This document shows positions 14,177-21,397 of a stretch of DNA of 21,397 nt, in pieces. This DNA is from Syntrophaceae bacterium UBA1062 (lineage in GTDB: Bacteria; Desulfobacterota; Desulfomonilia; UBA1062), in contig DCDF01000150.1 of the NCBI GenBank assembly GCA_002316295.1, positions 4,866 to 26,262 of the forward strand, given 5' to 3'. Both the position numbers and the translations under genes were made by a program. A model generated the notes under the pieces. The model ran no database searches, was not told the DNA's origin, and worked only from the letters and a program-made list of their open reading frames with translations. Numbering within the stretch: the stretch's first letter is position 1; every line of letters starts with the position of its first letter.

Positions 14177-15052
14177 ATGCTCAGAAACATCATATACGGT
14201 GCAGCATTCATCATCGTCCTGTTCATCGCCACCCCGGTGCAGGCGCAGCAGCCTGCCGGCCAGGACTACACGTTCGGGAACCCCATGCCCTTGAGCCAGC
14301 TCGGCCTGATGTACACAGACAGACCCATGAGGGCCAAGAGCCCGTTCACTGTGGGTCCCGGTCGTTTTCAGGTGGAGACGAGTGTGTTTTCGTACCTCTG
14401 GGATGACAACCACTTCAAGCGCGAGCGGATCAGTATCGGCGATACCACCCTTCGTGTCGGGTTTGCAAAAAATCTCGAAGCAGGTGTGACTATCGAGCCC
14501 CTGATCTGGCAGTGGCTGAAAAACGGCGTCCGGGAGGACGATTTCGGGCTTGGTGATACGGAATTTCGTCTCAAGTACCATGTGTACGGGCCCAACTATC
14601 CCCAGACCATGCTCCCGCAGGGGGAGTCCGCCCTGGCTGTTGCGCCCTTTTTCACTCTGCCCACCGGCACGGACGACTTCGGGCTGGACAGGATGTCCTT
14701 CGGTGTAGAGGTCCCCATCTACTTCAATGTCGGCGGCCCCTTCACCGTCGGTTTGACACCGGCGATCGCATACATTCCGGAAGGCGATGTATTCGCGGAT
14801 GAAGATGACGAGTACATTCGCGTCAGCAACGCTCTCGCGCTTTTCTACCCGTTCCAGAGCGATCTGGCCGGCTTCGTGGAATTCTTCGCCAGGGCCAACA
14901 CCGAGGAGTGGTCGGACTGGGAGGGCAGCATGGACGGAGGCATTCTGTACCAGCTGACGAACGAGGTCCAGCTGAATGCAGCACTGTCTTTCGGCCTCAC
15001 CGACGAAGCGCCGGACTTTACCACGCAGTTCGGTTTCGCATGGCGGTTCTGA
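14177..15052 (+). CDS. Outer-membrane beta-barrel protein (phenol-degradation MetA-like)
   Basis: A 291-residue exported protein. Residues 1-23 are a signal peptide ending PVQA, cut before QQPAGQ. The rest alternates short amphipathic strands with Asp/Gly turns and ends in the C-terminal aromatic signature FGFAWRF recognised by the barrel-assembly machine. The opening TDRPMRAKSPFTVGPGRFQVE and paired strands such as LEAGVTIEPLIWQW resemble the Phenol_MetA_deg/transporter family (PF13557), whose members are thought to be uptake or efflux barrels. Near the middle FFTLPTGTDDFGLDRMSFGVEVP matches that family's usual block. The specific substrate is unknown. A strong AAGGAGG precedes the ATG. The RND exporter gene follows on the same strand after 325 bases with its own promoter. 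Confidence 0.82.
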   Translation: MLRNIIYGAAFIIVLFIATPVQAQQPAGQDYTFGNPMPLSQLGLMYTDRPMRAKSPFTVGPGRFQVETSVFSYLWDDNHFKRERISIGDTTLRVGFAKNLEAGVTIEPLIWQWLKNGVREDDFGLGDTEFRLKYHVYGPNYPQTMLPQGESALAVAPFFTLPTGTDDFGLDRMSFGVEVPIYFNVGGPFTVGLTPAIAYIPEGDVFADEDDEYIRVSNALALFYPFQSDLAGFVEFFARANTEEWSDWEGSMDGGILYQLTNEVQLNAALSFGLTDEAPDFTTQFGFAWRF

Positions 15053-15377
15053 TATGCGGCCTGCCTGTGCAGGTATGAGAGAATTCTCCGCCTGACACCT
15101 TTTGGCAGAAGGCGGGGAAAGATGCCCGTTCACGCCGCGGACGGTTATGAGAAGAGACTAACACAGGCGCCGGGGATGAGGTCCCCTGCGGAGGCCCCGG
15201 ACTGTTCCCGCCGCGGCCGATAGGATTCAGCAATAACGCCCCCCCAATTTTCCCATGAAAACCAGGGAATCTCGTTGTCGGGTATTTCTATTGTTGATAT
15301 AAATAGGCCCGTGTCATTTCACGACATACGGGCTGCAGGATCGGCCGCATTGTTGGAATGACGGGGAGAGGGCTTCT
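15053..15377. other. 325-base intergenic region with hairpins and a promoter
   Basis: No gene is visible here. It holds a CCTGC/GCAGG mini-hairpin at 15060-15073 and a longer stem, TTCTCCGCCT (15084-15093) with AGGCGGGGAA (15110-15119), containing one G-T pair and a 16-base loop. Neither has a T-run, so they may stabilise or weakly end the upstream message. The A+T-rich end from about 15241 carries the promoter of the RND gene. Confidence 0.6.
15275..15303 (+). promoter_or_regulatory. Promoter of the RND exporter gene
   Basis: TTGTCG at 15275-15280, a 17-base spacer, and TATAAA at 15298-15303 (5 of 6). A TTCCC/GGGAA inverted repeat (15250-15254 and 15265-15269) lies just upstream of the -35. 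Transcription would begin near 15310, leaving a leader of almost 70 bases with GGGGAGAGG before the ATG at 15378. Confidence 0.55.
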
Positions 15378-17780
15378 ATGGAGAGGGTCATTCGGTTCTG
15401 CCTTGAGCATCCGTGGCGGGTAATCCTGGCCGTCGCGGCCGTCACGCTGTTCTTCGGGTTACAGATCCCCAAAATCACCATGGACCCGCGGGTCGAGGTC
15501 GTCTTGAGAGACGACAATCCCGAGGTCGAGATTTTCGTCGCGAACAAGCATACCTTCGAGCCCTACGCCGACATCCTCATCGGCATGATCAATACCGGCG
15601 ACATCTTCAACCCGGTCTCCCTCGAGAAGCTCGGCAAAATCGCCCTGGAGCTGGAAGAGATCGCGGAGGTGAGGAAGGTCGCCTGCCTGCTGAACGTGAA
15701 GAATATCCAGGGCAGCGAATCCGGTCTGGATGTTTCCCCGATGGTCTCGGACACGGCTGCTCCCCTGACTCAGGCGGATATCGCCGCCCTCAAGGACAAG
15801 GTCGGCTCGTGGGAGGTGTACAGAGACACCTATATCACCCGCGACGGCTGCGGCACGGGCATCCTCGTCGTGCTCCAGCGGGAGGTGCAGACCGACCAGA
15901 TCGTGCCCATCTATTATGCGATCACGGATATCCTGAGCAGGTACGAGGGGCCTGAAAAATTCTATATATCTGGGACCAAGGTGGTTGAGGCCCTCCAGAG
16001 CCATTACATGATCAAAGATCTGATCCTGCTGCCTCCCCTGGTCTGTGTGGTGCTGCTCACCTTCCTCTTTCTGTTTTTCCGCAACATCCGCGGCACCCTG
16101 CTGCCCCTCGTTTCCGTGGCAATATCGGCCGTGTGGACGCTGGGGCTCATGGCCCTGGTCGGAAACCCTCTCACACTCGTCACCACGGCGCTGCCCGTGG
16201 TTCTCATCGCCTGCGGCTCGGCATACGGCATCCACGTTTTGGAGAACGTCCTGGCGGACGACGCGGAGGGGAAAAAGGGCAGAAGCGGGATTCTGGGCGC
16301 GGTTTCACGGGTCAGGATGCCGGTTGCCATGGCCTGCATGACCACCATGGCGGCATTCATCTCGTTCACCACCTCGACCATCGTGCCGCTGATAAACATG
16401 GGGCTGTTCGCGGCATTCGGCCTCTGCGTATCGATGATGCTGGCGCTCACCTTCATCCCTGCGCTCCTTTCCCTCATCGACGCCCATAGCGGGAGCGTGA
16501 CGCACCACTACCACTCGAGCAGGGACTATGTGGGCCCCATCCTGAAGCGGCTCTCGTACCTCGGCATCCGAAAGAGCAGGTGGGTCATCGCGGCCAGCTT
16601 CGTGGTGCTGGCCGTTTCGATATTCCTGGGAAGGCATGTCAAGAGCGATCTCAACCTGGTGGAGGATTTCCGGGAGCGGAGTCCGATCCGCATCGCGGAT
16701 ACAGTCCTCAATCAGAGCTTCGGGGGCACGTCGGTCTTCCACGTGGTGTTCGAGACGCCCGGCCCCGACGACATCAAAGAGCCGGCGGTGCTGAGGAAGA
16801 TCGAGAAGCTGCAGCAGGAGCTCATGAAGGTAGAGGACGTGGGCAAGGCCGTCTCCATCGTGGATTTCATCAAGCGCATGAACCAGGCCATGCACGACGG
16901 CGATCCGGCGTTCTACACAATCCCGGAGTCCCGGGAGCTTGTCGCCCAGTATCTCCTGCTGTTTTCCTTCTCCGGGGGAGGAGACGAGCTGGACGGCTTT
17001 GTTGACTATGACTTCCGGAAGGCCCAGATCATCTTGCAGATGAAGTCTCTGAGCGGATATCTCGCCCGGGATGTCATCGACGCGGCGAAGCGTTTCCAGG
17101 AAAACGAGCTGGCCGGACACAAGGATACGAACATCATCACCACCGGCCTTGCGGTGATGGCCAAGGAGTTCAACCGCATCGTGGTCAGGAGCCAGATCCA
17201 GAGCTTCCTCATCTCGATTTTCCTGTGCTTCCTGATCACTTCGGGCGTATTCAGGTCGTTGCGGCTCGGAGTTTACAGTATGATGCCGCTCCTCATCCCC
17301 ATCGCGCTCGACTTTGCGATCATGGGGGTGAGCGGGATCAGGCTCAACGCAGCAACGGCCACGGTGGCGAGCATCGATATCGGCATGGGCATCGACTACT
17401 CCATCCACTTTCTGAGCCGGTACCGGCACGAGATCCGTATGGGACTGCCGGTGGCGTCCGCACTGGACAGGGCGCTGAACACATCGGGAAGGGGGATCGT
17501 CTATAACGCCCTGGCGGTGGCTGCAGGGTTCCTGGTTCTGGCGCCTTCCCAGTTCGTCATCATATCTCAGATGGGCATTCTCGTGGCCGTGGACATGCTC
17601 ACCATCGCCCTGTCAGCGCTTACCTTCCTGCCCGCGTGCATTATGCTGCTTCCCCCGAAGCTTCTCGCCGGCTCTCCCGTCCTTCCGGACGCGAAGACCC
17701 CCCTGGCGTACGAGCCAGGGGAGATCTCTTCATCCGATGGATTCGAGGACAGGGGCGCAGGCTCCGCAGGAGGCGGGTAG
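15378..17780 (+). CDS. RND-superfamily (MMPL/COG1033) exporter
   Basis: An 800-residue inner-membrane transporter of the RND superfamily, driven by the proton gradient and related to MMPL and hopanoid-associated exporters. It has the duplicated RND plan: helix 1 at about 13-30, a large periplasmic loop (about 31-210), and a five-helix sterol-sensing-like bundle. That bundle contains LPVVLIACGSAYGIHVLEN (around 273-291). A second copy follows: a helix near 415, periplasmic loop, then helices from about 610 with ASIDIGMGIDYSIHFLSRYRHE around 665-686. Asp673 in GIDYSIHF matches the family's proton-relay position; in the first half the equivalent place is GSAYGIHV with no Asp. The C-terminal tail is short and acidic. 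No membrane-fusion protein is next to it. The substrate is unknown; export of a lipid or hydrophobic compound is typical of the family. Confidence 0.92.
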   Translation: MERVIRFCLEHPWRVILAVAAVTLFFGLQIPKITMDPRVEVVLRDDNPEVEIFVANKHTFEPYADILIGMINTGDIFNPVSLEKLGKIALELEEIAEVRKVACLLNVKNIQGSESGLDVSPMVSDTAAPLTQADIAALKDKVGSWEVYRDTYITRDGCGTGILVVLQREVQTDQIVPIYYAITDILSRYEGPEKFYISGTKVVEALQSHYMIKDLILLPPLVCVVLLTFLFLFFRNIRGTLLPLVSVAISAVWTLGLMALVGNPLTLVTTALPVVLIACGSAYGIHVLENVLADDAEGKKGRSGILGAVSRVRMPVAMACMTTMAAFISFTTSTIVPLINMGLFAAFGLCVSMMLALTFIPALLSLIDAHSGSVTHHYHSSRDYVGPILKRLSYLGIRKSRWVIAASFVVLAVSIFLGRHVKSDLNLVEDFRERSPIRIADTVLNQSFGGTSVFHVVFETPGPDDIKEPAVLRKIEKLQQELMKVEDVGKAVSIVDFIKRMNQAMHDGDPAFYTIPESRELVAQYLLLFSFSGGGDELDGFVDYDFRKAQIILQMKSLSGYLARDVIDAAKRFQENELAGHKDTNIITTGLAVMAKEFNRIVVRSQIQSFLISIFLCFLITSGVFRSLRLGVYSMMPLLIPIALDFAIMGVSGIRLNAATATVASIDIGMGIDYSIHFLSRYRHEIRMGLPVASALDRALNTSGRGIVYNALAVAAGFLVLAPSQFVIISQMGILVAVDMLTIALSALTFLPACIMLLPPKLLAGSPVLPDAKTPLAYEPGEISSSDGFEDRGAGSAGGG

Positions 17781-17794
17781 GGCGTCGCCCCGCC
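17772..17794. terminator. Hairpin between convergent genes
   Basis: GGCGGG (17772-17777) pairs with CCCGCC (17789-17794); the RND stop codon lies at its inner edge. It sits between two converging genes and could serve both, but neither strand shows a T-run. Confidence 0.35.
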
Positions 17795-17834
17795 GGATCT
17801 CATGAATGCGGAATGTCTTCTCGGACGGGGGCTG

Positions 17835-18710
17835 CTACACCGTCACGATACCTTTCACCCGTCCGACCCATCCTCCCAGGGCGGCTGCAGCACCGCTCAG
17901 GATGAGCATGAAGAATGACGCCAGCGCCGCCTTCGACAGCGCATCGGCCACCTGTCCCGCCACCCGCTGCGCGGTCTGCTGAGCCTGCTGGGCCTGTTGC
18001 TGCACCTGCGGAGCGAGCTCCCGGTAGCGGGTTTCCATCTGCTGGACAATGTTCTGGATCTCCTGCTCTGAGAGCGTGGTGTACTGCTGGATCTGCTTCA
18101 CCATCTGCTGGCGCTCCTGCTCGGTGACGCCGCCCTGCATCATCTGATATAAGGACGGGCCGAGGTCCCGTATCACGGTCTGAGCGTCCACACCTTCCCT
18201 CAGGTTCTGGTCCATTGCCTGCTCGGCCTCCTGTATGATGTCCTGCGCCGGGCCGGATACCGCGCCGGCTATCTGAGGTATGACCGTGCCCGCCGCCTGG
18301 CCGGCGACGGAGACCACATTGCCTACCAGCCCGAACGCGCCGCCCAGGATGAAGCCGACCGTGCTCGTGAGCATGAACATAGTGAGCAGCGTCACCAGGC
18401 CCCAAGTCACGAGGCCGTGCAGGGCCCCGTCGAAAACGCGCTGGAGGCCCGCAACCCTGCTGCTCACCCAGCCGCCGAGAAAGTATGCGATAATGCTGCT
18501 GATGACCCACCATATGGCGGTGCCGATACCGAGACCCCCGAACGGATTTTCTTCCGTTGCGGGGTTGATGGTGGCAAAGCCCACTGCAAGACCCAGCATG
18601 ATGAGCGTAAGCATGACGACCAGCGTAATGACCGTTCCGGCGAATATGGCGCTCCACTTGACATGGCCAACGGATTCCGCTGAAGGGAGTACGTTTATTC
18701 TTTCTTCCAT
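17835..18710 (-). CDS. Polytopic membrane protein with Gln-rich helical domain
   Basis: A 291-residue protein with about four N-terminal membrane helices (about 20-45, 62-83 and a pair at 97-130) and one at about 263-283. The N-terminal block has KWSAIFAGTVITLVV, NPFGGLGIGTAIWWVISSIIAYFLGGW and DGALHGLVTWGLVTLLT. It resembles a widespread uncharacterised family often labelled 'PhnA-like'; that label implies no phosphonate role. Between the bundle and the last helix is a long soluble region (about 150-255), rich in Gln and helical. It ends in QVQQQAQQAQQTAQRVAGQV, probably a coiled coil. AAAGGAGG precedes the ATG at 18710. It converges on the RND gene. A role in envelope stress or scaffolding is possible; nothing in the sequence fixes it. 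Confidence 0.78.
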   Translation of the reverse strand: MEERINVLPSAESVGHVKWSAIFAGTVITLVVMLTLIMLGLAVGFATINPATEENPFGGLGIGTAIWWVISSIIAYFLGGWVSSRVAGLQRVFDGALHGLVTWGLVTLLTMFMLTSTVGFILGGAFGLVGNVVSVAGQAAGTVIPQIAGAVSGPAQDIIQEAEQAMDQNLREGVDAQTVIRDLGPSLYQMMQGGVTEQERQQMVKQIQQYTTLSEQEIQNIVQQMETRYRELAPQVQQQAQQAQQTAQRVAGQVADALSKAALASFFMLILSGAAAALGGWVGRVKGIVTV

Positions 18711-19068
18711 TGCACTTGTCCTCCTTTGGTTGAGGGTGTCGAATGGTCGAGTTTTCAGGGGACGGATCTCTGCGTCCCGACAAGGGTAATAATGGGTATT
18801 CTCCCTGATCTCTCAAGCTTGGATTGTCCGCTCGAGCGGCTGGTTTCGGTCGTTCGCCGAGGGCGTACCTCCGGCGGGTCGGGAGAGGGGTTCATCGAAC
18901 GGGAAGGGAAAGGATCGGGAAGGAGACGAGCTCCGAAGCCCCCGGAACGCTTCGCGCGGGGGAGGGAGGCGCGGATGCAGGAGCGGCAGCCGGGGCCGGA
19001 CTCCGGAGAGCCGGCGGCGGGCGCCGGCACGACTCCTCCGGATTGCCCCGGCCCCGGCTGCTGAGGCT
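18711..19068. other. 358-base non-coding region dense in stem-loops
   Basis: No credible gene: the frames open here are low-complexity Arg/Pro/Gly-rich and have no ribosome sites. On the minus strand it separates the end of the DUF488 gene from the start of the Gln-rich membrane protein. It contains several GC-rich inverted repeats: CGCCGAGG/CCTCCGGCG around 18855-18876 with one bulge, overlapping alternatives CGAAGC/GCTTCG (18934-18939, 18949-18954) and CCCCCG/CGGGGG (18939-18944, 18957-18962), and the large nested hairpin at 18986-19061. No clear promoter for the downstream gene was seen. Confidence 0.6.
18986..19061 (-). terminator. Large nested stem-loop after the DUF488 gene
   Basis: GCAGCCGGGGCCGG (18986-18999) is a perfect 14-base reverse complement of CCGGCCCCGGCTGC (19048-19061). 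Inside, GCCGGCG (19010-19016) pairs with CGCCGGC (19022-19028) around five bases, and two TCCGGA blocks can also pair. On the minus strand it begins eight bases after the DUF488 stop, the right place for a terminator or 3' stabiliser, but no T-run follows. Confidence 0.5.
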
Positions 19069-19422
19069 TTACCGCGCGCGGGCCTGCAGATATTCCTTCA
19101 GGGCATGCGCGTTGTTCAGCCGCTGCTCCCGGGAGCTGTACAGGAGCGTCACGGTCCCTGAGCGCGCACGCCCGATGAACTCTTCCACAGACTCCGGCCG
19201 GCTGTCCAGCTCGGCGAAATAGCGTGTCCTGAACTCGGGCCACTTTTCAGGGTCGTGGCCGTACCAGGAGCGGAGCTCGTTCGACGGCGCGATATCCTTG
19301 AGCCAGAGATCGATCTTCGCCTTCGGCCGGGATACGCCTCTGGGCCACAGCCTGTCCACCAGGACGCGCAATCCGTCTCCATCGGCCGGTTCTTCGTACA
19401 CCCGCTTGACCTTTATCTCCAT
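19069..19422 (-). CDS. DUF488-family protein (YeaO-like)
   Basis: A 117-residue soluble protein of the DUF488 family, whose biochemical role is not established. The family hallmark VDRLWPRGVSR is at residues 22-32. It is followed by LWLKDIAPSNELRSWYGHDPEKWPEFRTRYFAEL, the highly conserved block containing Trp, His and Asp residues that probably form the functional pocket. The end, VTLLYSSREQRLNNAHALKEYL, is also typical. AAAGGAGG stands seven bases before the ATG at 19422. It follows the alpha/beta hydrolase gene by 32 bases on the same strand, so the two are likely one transcript, and a large hairpin follows its stop. Confidence 0.92.
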   Translation of the reverse strand: MEIKVKRVYEEPADGDGLRVLVDRLWPRGVSRPKAKIDLWLKDIAPSNELRSWYGHDPEKWPEFRTRYFAELDSRPESVEEFIGRARSGTVTLLYSSREQRLNNAHALKEYLQARAR

Positions 19423-19454
19423 GTTCCGCCTCCTTTAACCTTCGAAAATATGTC

Positions 19455-20198
19455 TCAGCGCCCGGGCCCGTGCCCGCTGCACGGGCGCTCGATGAGACCG
19501 AGAAAAGCCTCGATCGCCGCGAGCGACGCCCGGGGCTGTGCCTGGAGAATGAAATGCGGCCCCGGTATCCTTTTCACCCGCAGATCCGGGACCGCCTCCG
19601 TGAAGTCGAAGAGAGAGGATGCCGGCACGGTCCTGTCGGATGCGGCCTGGATATACAGGCATGGAACGCTCAGCAGGGGAAGAAGACTGCGGACATCCAT
19701 CCCGGCGACGATCCCGAGCCGGTGAACGAGCACCTCGAGCGGGACTGCGGCCATAACCCGCCGCCACAGCGAAAGGAACGTCTCGGCCGGCTCGTTGCCT
19801 CCAGCGACCGCCAGCTTCAGCAAAAACCGGGGCGGTGTGAGCCTCAGAATCGCCGCGAGCGGAAGGGCCCTCAGGAGCTTCAGCGCAAAAGGCCTCGGCG
19901 GACGGGCAAAGGTCGAGCACAGCATCAGGCACTGCGCCCCGAGCATTCCCGAGCCCACCAGGGCGACCGCCACCGGCCCTGAGAAGGACTCGGCCAGGAC
20001 GATGGATCCCTCGTCCCAGGGGATCTGTTCCCTGGCGCATCGGACGGTTTCCTCGAAACTCAGGGGCCTGTCCGCGGGATAGCGGACCACCGCCGTCGCG
20101 ACATCGGGCGGCAGCACCTCCCTGAAAGGCTCGAACGAGATCCCCGTTCCGTCCAGGCCGGGCAGGAACACGAGCTTCTTTCCGCTGAGCACGCTCAT
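19455..20198 (-). CDS. Cytoplasmic alpha/beta hydrolase
   Basis: A 247-residue alpha/beta-hydrolase without a signal peptide. I start it at the ATG at 20198, giving MSVLSGKKLVFLPGLDGTG, because AGGA lies seven bases upstream and the first beta strand then begins directly; the frame is open to 20252 without a ribosome site. The features are FLPGLDGTG as the oxyanion-hole loop, the elbow LAESFSGPVAV with Ser71 (A-E-S-F-S-G, a variant of G-x-S-x-G), Asp188 in QAASDRTVP, and His215 in IPGPHFILQ. The triad is complete. The middle is a helical lid rich in Leu/Arg/Pro (about 98-155), as in esterases and thioesterase-like hydrolases. The substrate is unknown. It lies between the GuaA-like gene (88 bases upstream) and DUF488. 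Confidence 0.82.
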   Translation of the reverse strand: MSVLSGKKLVFLPGLDGTGISFEPFREVLPPDVATAVVRYPADRPLSFEETVRCAREQIPWDEGSIVLAESFSGPVAVALVGSGMLGAQCLMLCSTFARPPRPFALKLLRALPLAAILRLTPPRFLLKLAVAGGNEPAETFLSLWRRVMAAVPLEVLVHRLGIVAGMDVRSLLPLLSVPCLYIQAASDRTVPASSLFDFTEAVPDLRVKRIPGPHFILQAQPRASLAAIEAFLGLIERPCSGHGPGR

Positions 20199-20286
20199 AT
20201 CCTGGTCCTGCGCGCCGCGAACGCGGACGCTTCCTCTCTCCCGCACATGCATCGGGCGCCGGCCGGCCGTCGCCCGGATGAAGCCC

Positions 20287-21249
20287 TCAGATCGCCTCGA
20301 TAGTCGACGGCGGCTTCGACGCGATGTTGTAGGTGACGCTCACCACTCCCGGCACCTCGCGGATGATCTCGCGGCCGAGCTGCTCCAGCAGGTCGAACGA
20401 AAGCCGAGTCGGCTTCGCCGTGCGGGCGTCAGTGCTGTCCCAGCAGCGCACCTCGATCTGCTGGCCGAAATCGCGCTTTCCGTCGCGCATGCCGGTCACG
20501 CGGTCTTCGTGGAGGACTCCCAGGTACTGGAAGGCGCCGCTCTCCTTGAGCAGACGCTCGATCACCACGGTGGCTCTGCGGACCGTCTCGATCCTCTCCG
20601 GCGTGGCCTCGCCTATCACCCGCGCCGCCAGAGCCGGCCCCGGGAACGGAATGCGGTCGAAGAGCTCGTTGGGAAGCCCGAGCGACTTGCCCAGCTTCCT
20701 CACGCCGTCCTTGCGAAGTTCGATGAGCGGCTCGAGGATGCGGTAACCGAACGCAGCCTGCGGGTCGATCCCGAGCTGCTCGAAGACGTTGTGCTGACGC
20801 TTGATTCCCGCCACGGTCTCGTCGACATCGGTCAGGATCGTCCCCTGGAGGAGATATCTGGCGCTGCTCTCCCGGACGATACGGCCGAAGACGTCCCGGT
20901 AGAAGGTCTGGGTGATTGCCTCGCGCTTCTTCTCGGGGTCGGTGACGCCCTTGAGCGCGGCGAAGAACTCCGTGCGGGCATCCACGACCTCGACCGCGAC
21001 GCCGAGGTCCCGGAAATATGCCACCACCTGCTCGACCTCGCTCTCGCGCATGAGGCCGTTTTCGATGATGACCGTCCGCAGGCGGGGCCCCAGGGCGAGA
21101 TGTCCGAGCATGGTGACCACGGACGAATCGACCCCTCCGGAAAGGGCGTTGATCGCCGTTCCGTCGCCTACGGCATTCCTGATATCCTCGACCTTTTCTC
21201 TGGTGAAGCTCTCGGTGTTCAGCTCACCTGCCGTGACTTCCTTTCTCAT
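20287..21249 (-). CDS. Free-standing GMP-synthase-like PP-loop ATPase
   Basis: A 320-residue protein matching the C-terminal synthetase half of GuaA (PP-loop ATPase plus dimerisation domain) without the N-terminal glutaminase. The PP-loop LSGGVDSS is at 36-43. LLQGTILTDVDE at 133-144, RQHNV at 151-155, LEPLIELRKDGVRKLGKSLGLP at 172-193, RIPFPGPALAARVIGE at 199-214 and the terminal SKPPSTIEAI at 311-320 all follow the GuaA order. Differences are notable: GuaA usually has HHNVGGLP and PFPGPGLG, and ends TIEWE; here these are RQHNVFEQLG, PFPGPALA and TIEAI. It could be an ammonia-using GMP synthase subunit, as in archaea, or a paralogue adenylating another substrate. GAGGAG stands upstream of the ATG at 21249. 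Confidence 0.85.
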   Translation of the reverse strand: MRKEVTAGELNTESFTREKVEDIRNAVGDGTAINALSGGVDSSVVTMLGHLALGPRLRTVIIENGLMRESEVEQVVAYFRDLGVAVEVVDARTEFFAALKGVTDPEKKREAITQTFYRDVFGRIVRESSARYLLQGTILTDVDETVAGIKRQHNVFEQLGIDPQAAFGYRILEPLIELRKDGVRKLGKSLGLPNELFDRIPFPGPALAARVIGEATPERIETVRRATVVIERLLKESGAFQYLGVLHEDRVTGMRDGKRDFGQQIEVRCWDSTDARTAKPTRLSFDLLEQLGREIIREVPGVVSVTYNIASKPPSTIEAI

Positions 21250-21397
21250 GGAGAAATCTCCTCTTCATATGTTTTGCCGGTTTCAATACCATGGAACCAA
21301 GGCGGTGTTCCACGACGAAAGTCGGATGTCACATCGCCCGGGTGTTATGGCCGGATGCATGCATCCCTCCGCTCTCCGTTCGGCGCTCGGCCGCGGG
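21250..21397. other. Upstream region of the GuaA-like gene
   Basis: No gene is seen in these last 148 bases. It contains a 14-base perfect palindrome, GGATGCATGCATCC, at 21353-21366 and an 11-base GATGT-C-ACATC inverted repeat near 21334-21344. These could be operator sites for the minus-strand gene that starts at 21249. No convincing promoter was found, and the window ends here. Confidence 0.4.

Noticed and set aside
16305..17429. 374-codon minus-strand frame opposite the RND exporter
   Set aside because: Antisense shadow; highly charged low-complexity translation, while the plus strand encodes an obvious transporter.
18755..19243. 162-codon minus-strand frame spanning the gap and the end of DUF488
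   Set aside because: Pro/Arg/Gly-rich, overlaps DUF488 in another frame, and runs through strong inverted repeats; no ribosome site. Treated as non-coding.

Overview
The window comes from the chromosome of a GC-rich, flagellated, double-membraned bacterium. The fliN-O-P-Q-R order, a SurA/PpiD-type periplasmic foldase, an outer-membrane barrel with a terminal Phe and a MutS of ordinary bacterial length all fit this. My best guess is a Desulfobacterota (deltaproteobacterial) lineage, but that rests on the general look of the proteins, not on a search. There is no rRNA, tRNA, CRISPR array, insertion sequence or integrase. Gene density and base composition are even, so this looks like core chromosome rather than an island.

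Layout. (1) 1-2321: the end of fliN, then fliO, fliP, fliQ and fliR, mostly joined by ATGA start/stop overlaps. They encode the rotor end and the membrane export gate of the flagellar type III apparatus; flhB does not follow. (2) 2456-3235: an unrecognised lipoprotein with its own promoter. (3) 3333-7806: an unrecognised 118-aa gene overlapping mutS, then an FlhG/MinD-type ATPase fused to a type II secretion/pilus ATPase N-terminal domain, then a 71-aa orphan. (4) 7958-8647: a response regulator whose receiver domain is joined to a histidine-kinase dimerisation helix pair without an ATPase domain. (5) 8739-10354: a translationally coupled pair, an exported alpha/beta hydrolase and a membrane-anchored thermonuclease. 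(6) 10508-13918: a small membrane protein (-), ppiD (+) with a textbook terminator, then mug and a GlsB/YeaQ-type membrane protein (-). (7) 14177-17780: an outer-membrane barrel protein and an 800-aa RND/MMPL exporter. (8) 17835-21249, all on the minus strand: a Gln-rich membrane protein, a DUF488 protein, an alpha/beta hydrolase and a free-standing GMP-synthase-like PP-loop ATPase.

How parts may work together. The most unusual stretch is 6309-8647: a polarity-type ATPase carrying a pilus-motor domain, a tiny orphan and a receiver-DHp protein. It could form a module placing or regulating a pilus or flagellum, but only the domain fusions are visible; the link between the genes is inference. 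The second thread is start-site architecture. Four genes without a usable Shine-Dalgarno site (2456, 3333, 7958, 8739) have a -10-like box about 6-12 nt before the ATG, suggesting leaderless or nearly leaderless messages. Genes with a strong Shine-Dalgarno (ppiD, the barrel protein, the RND exporter) have promoter candidates far enough upstream to give ordinary leaders. The third is the divergent GuaA-like ATPase without a glutaminase domain, followed by a short minus-strand cluster that ends in a large nested stem-loop.
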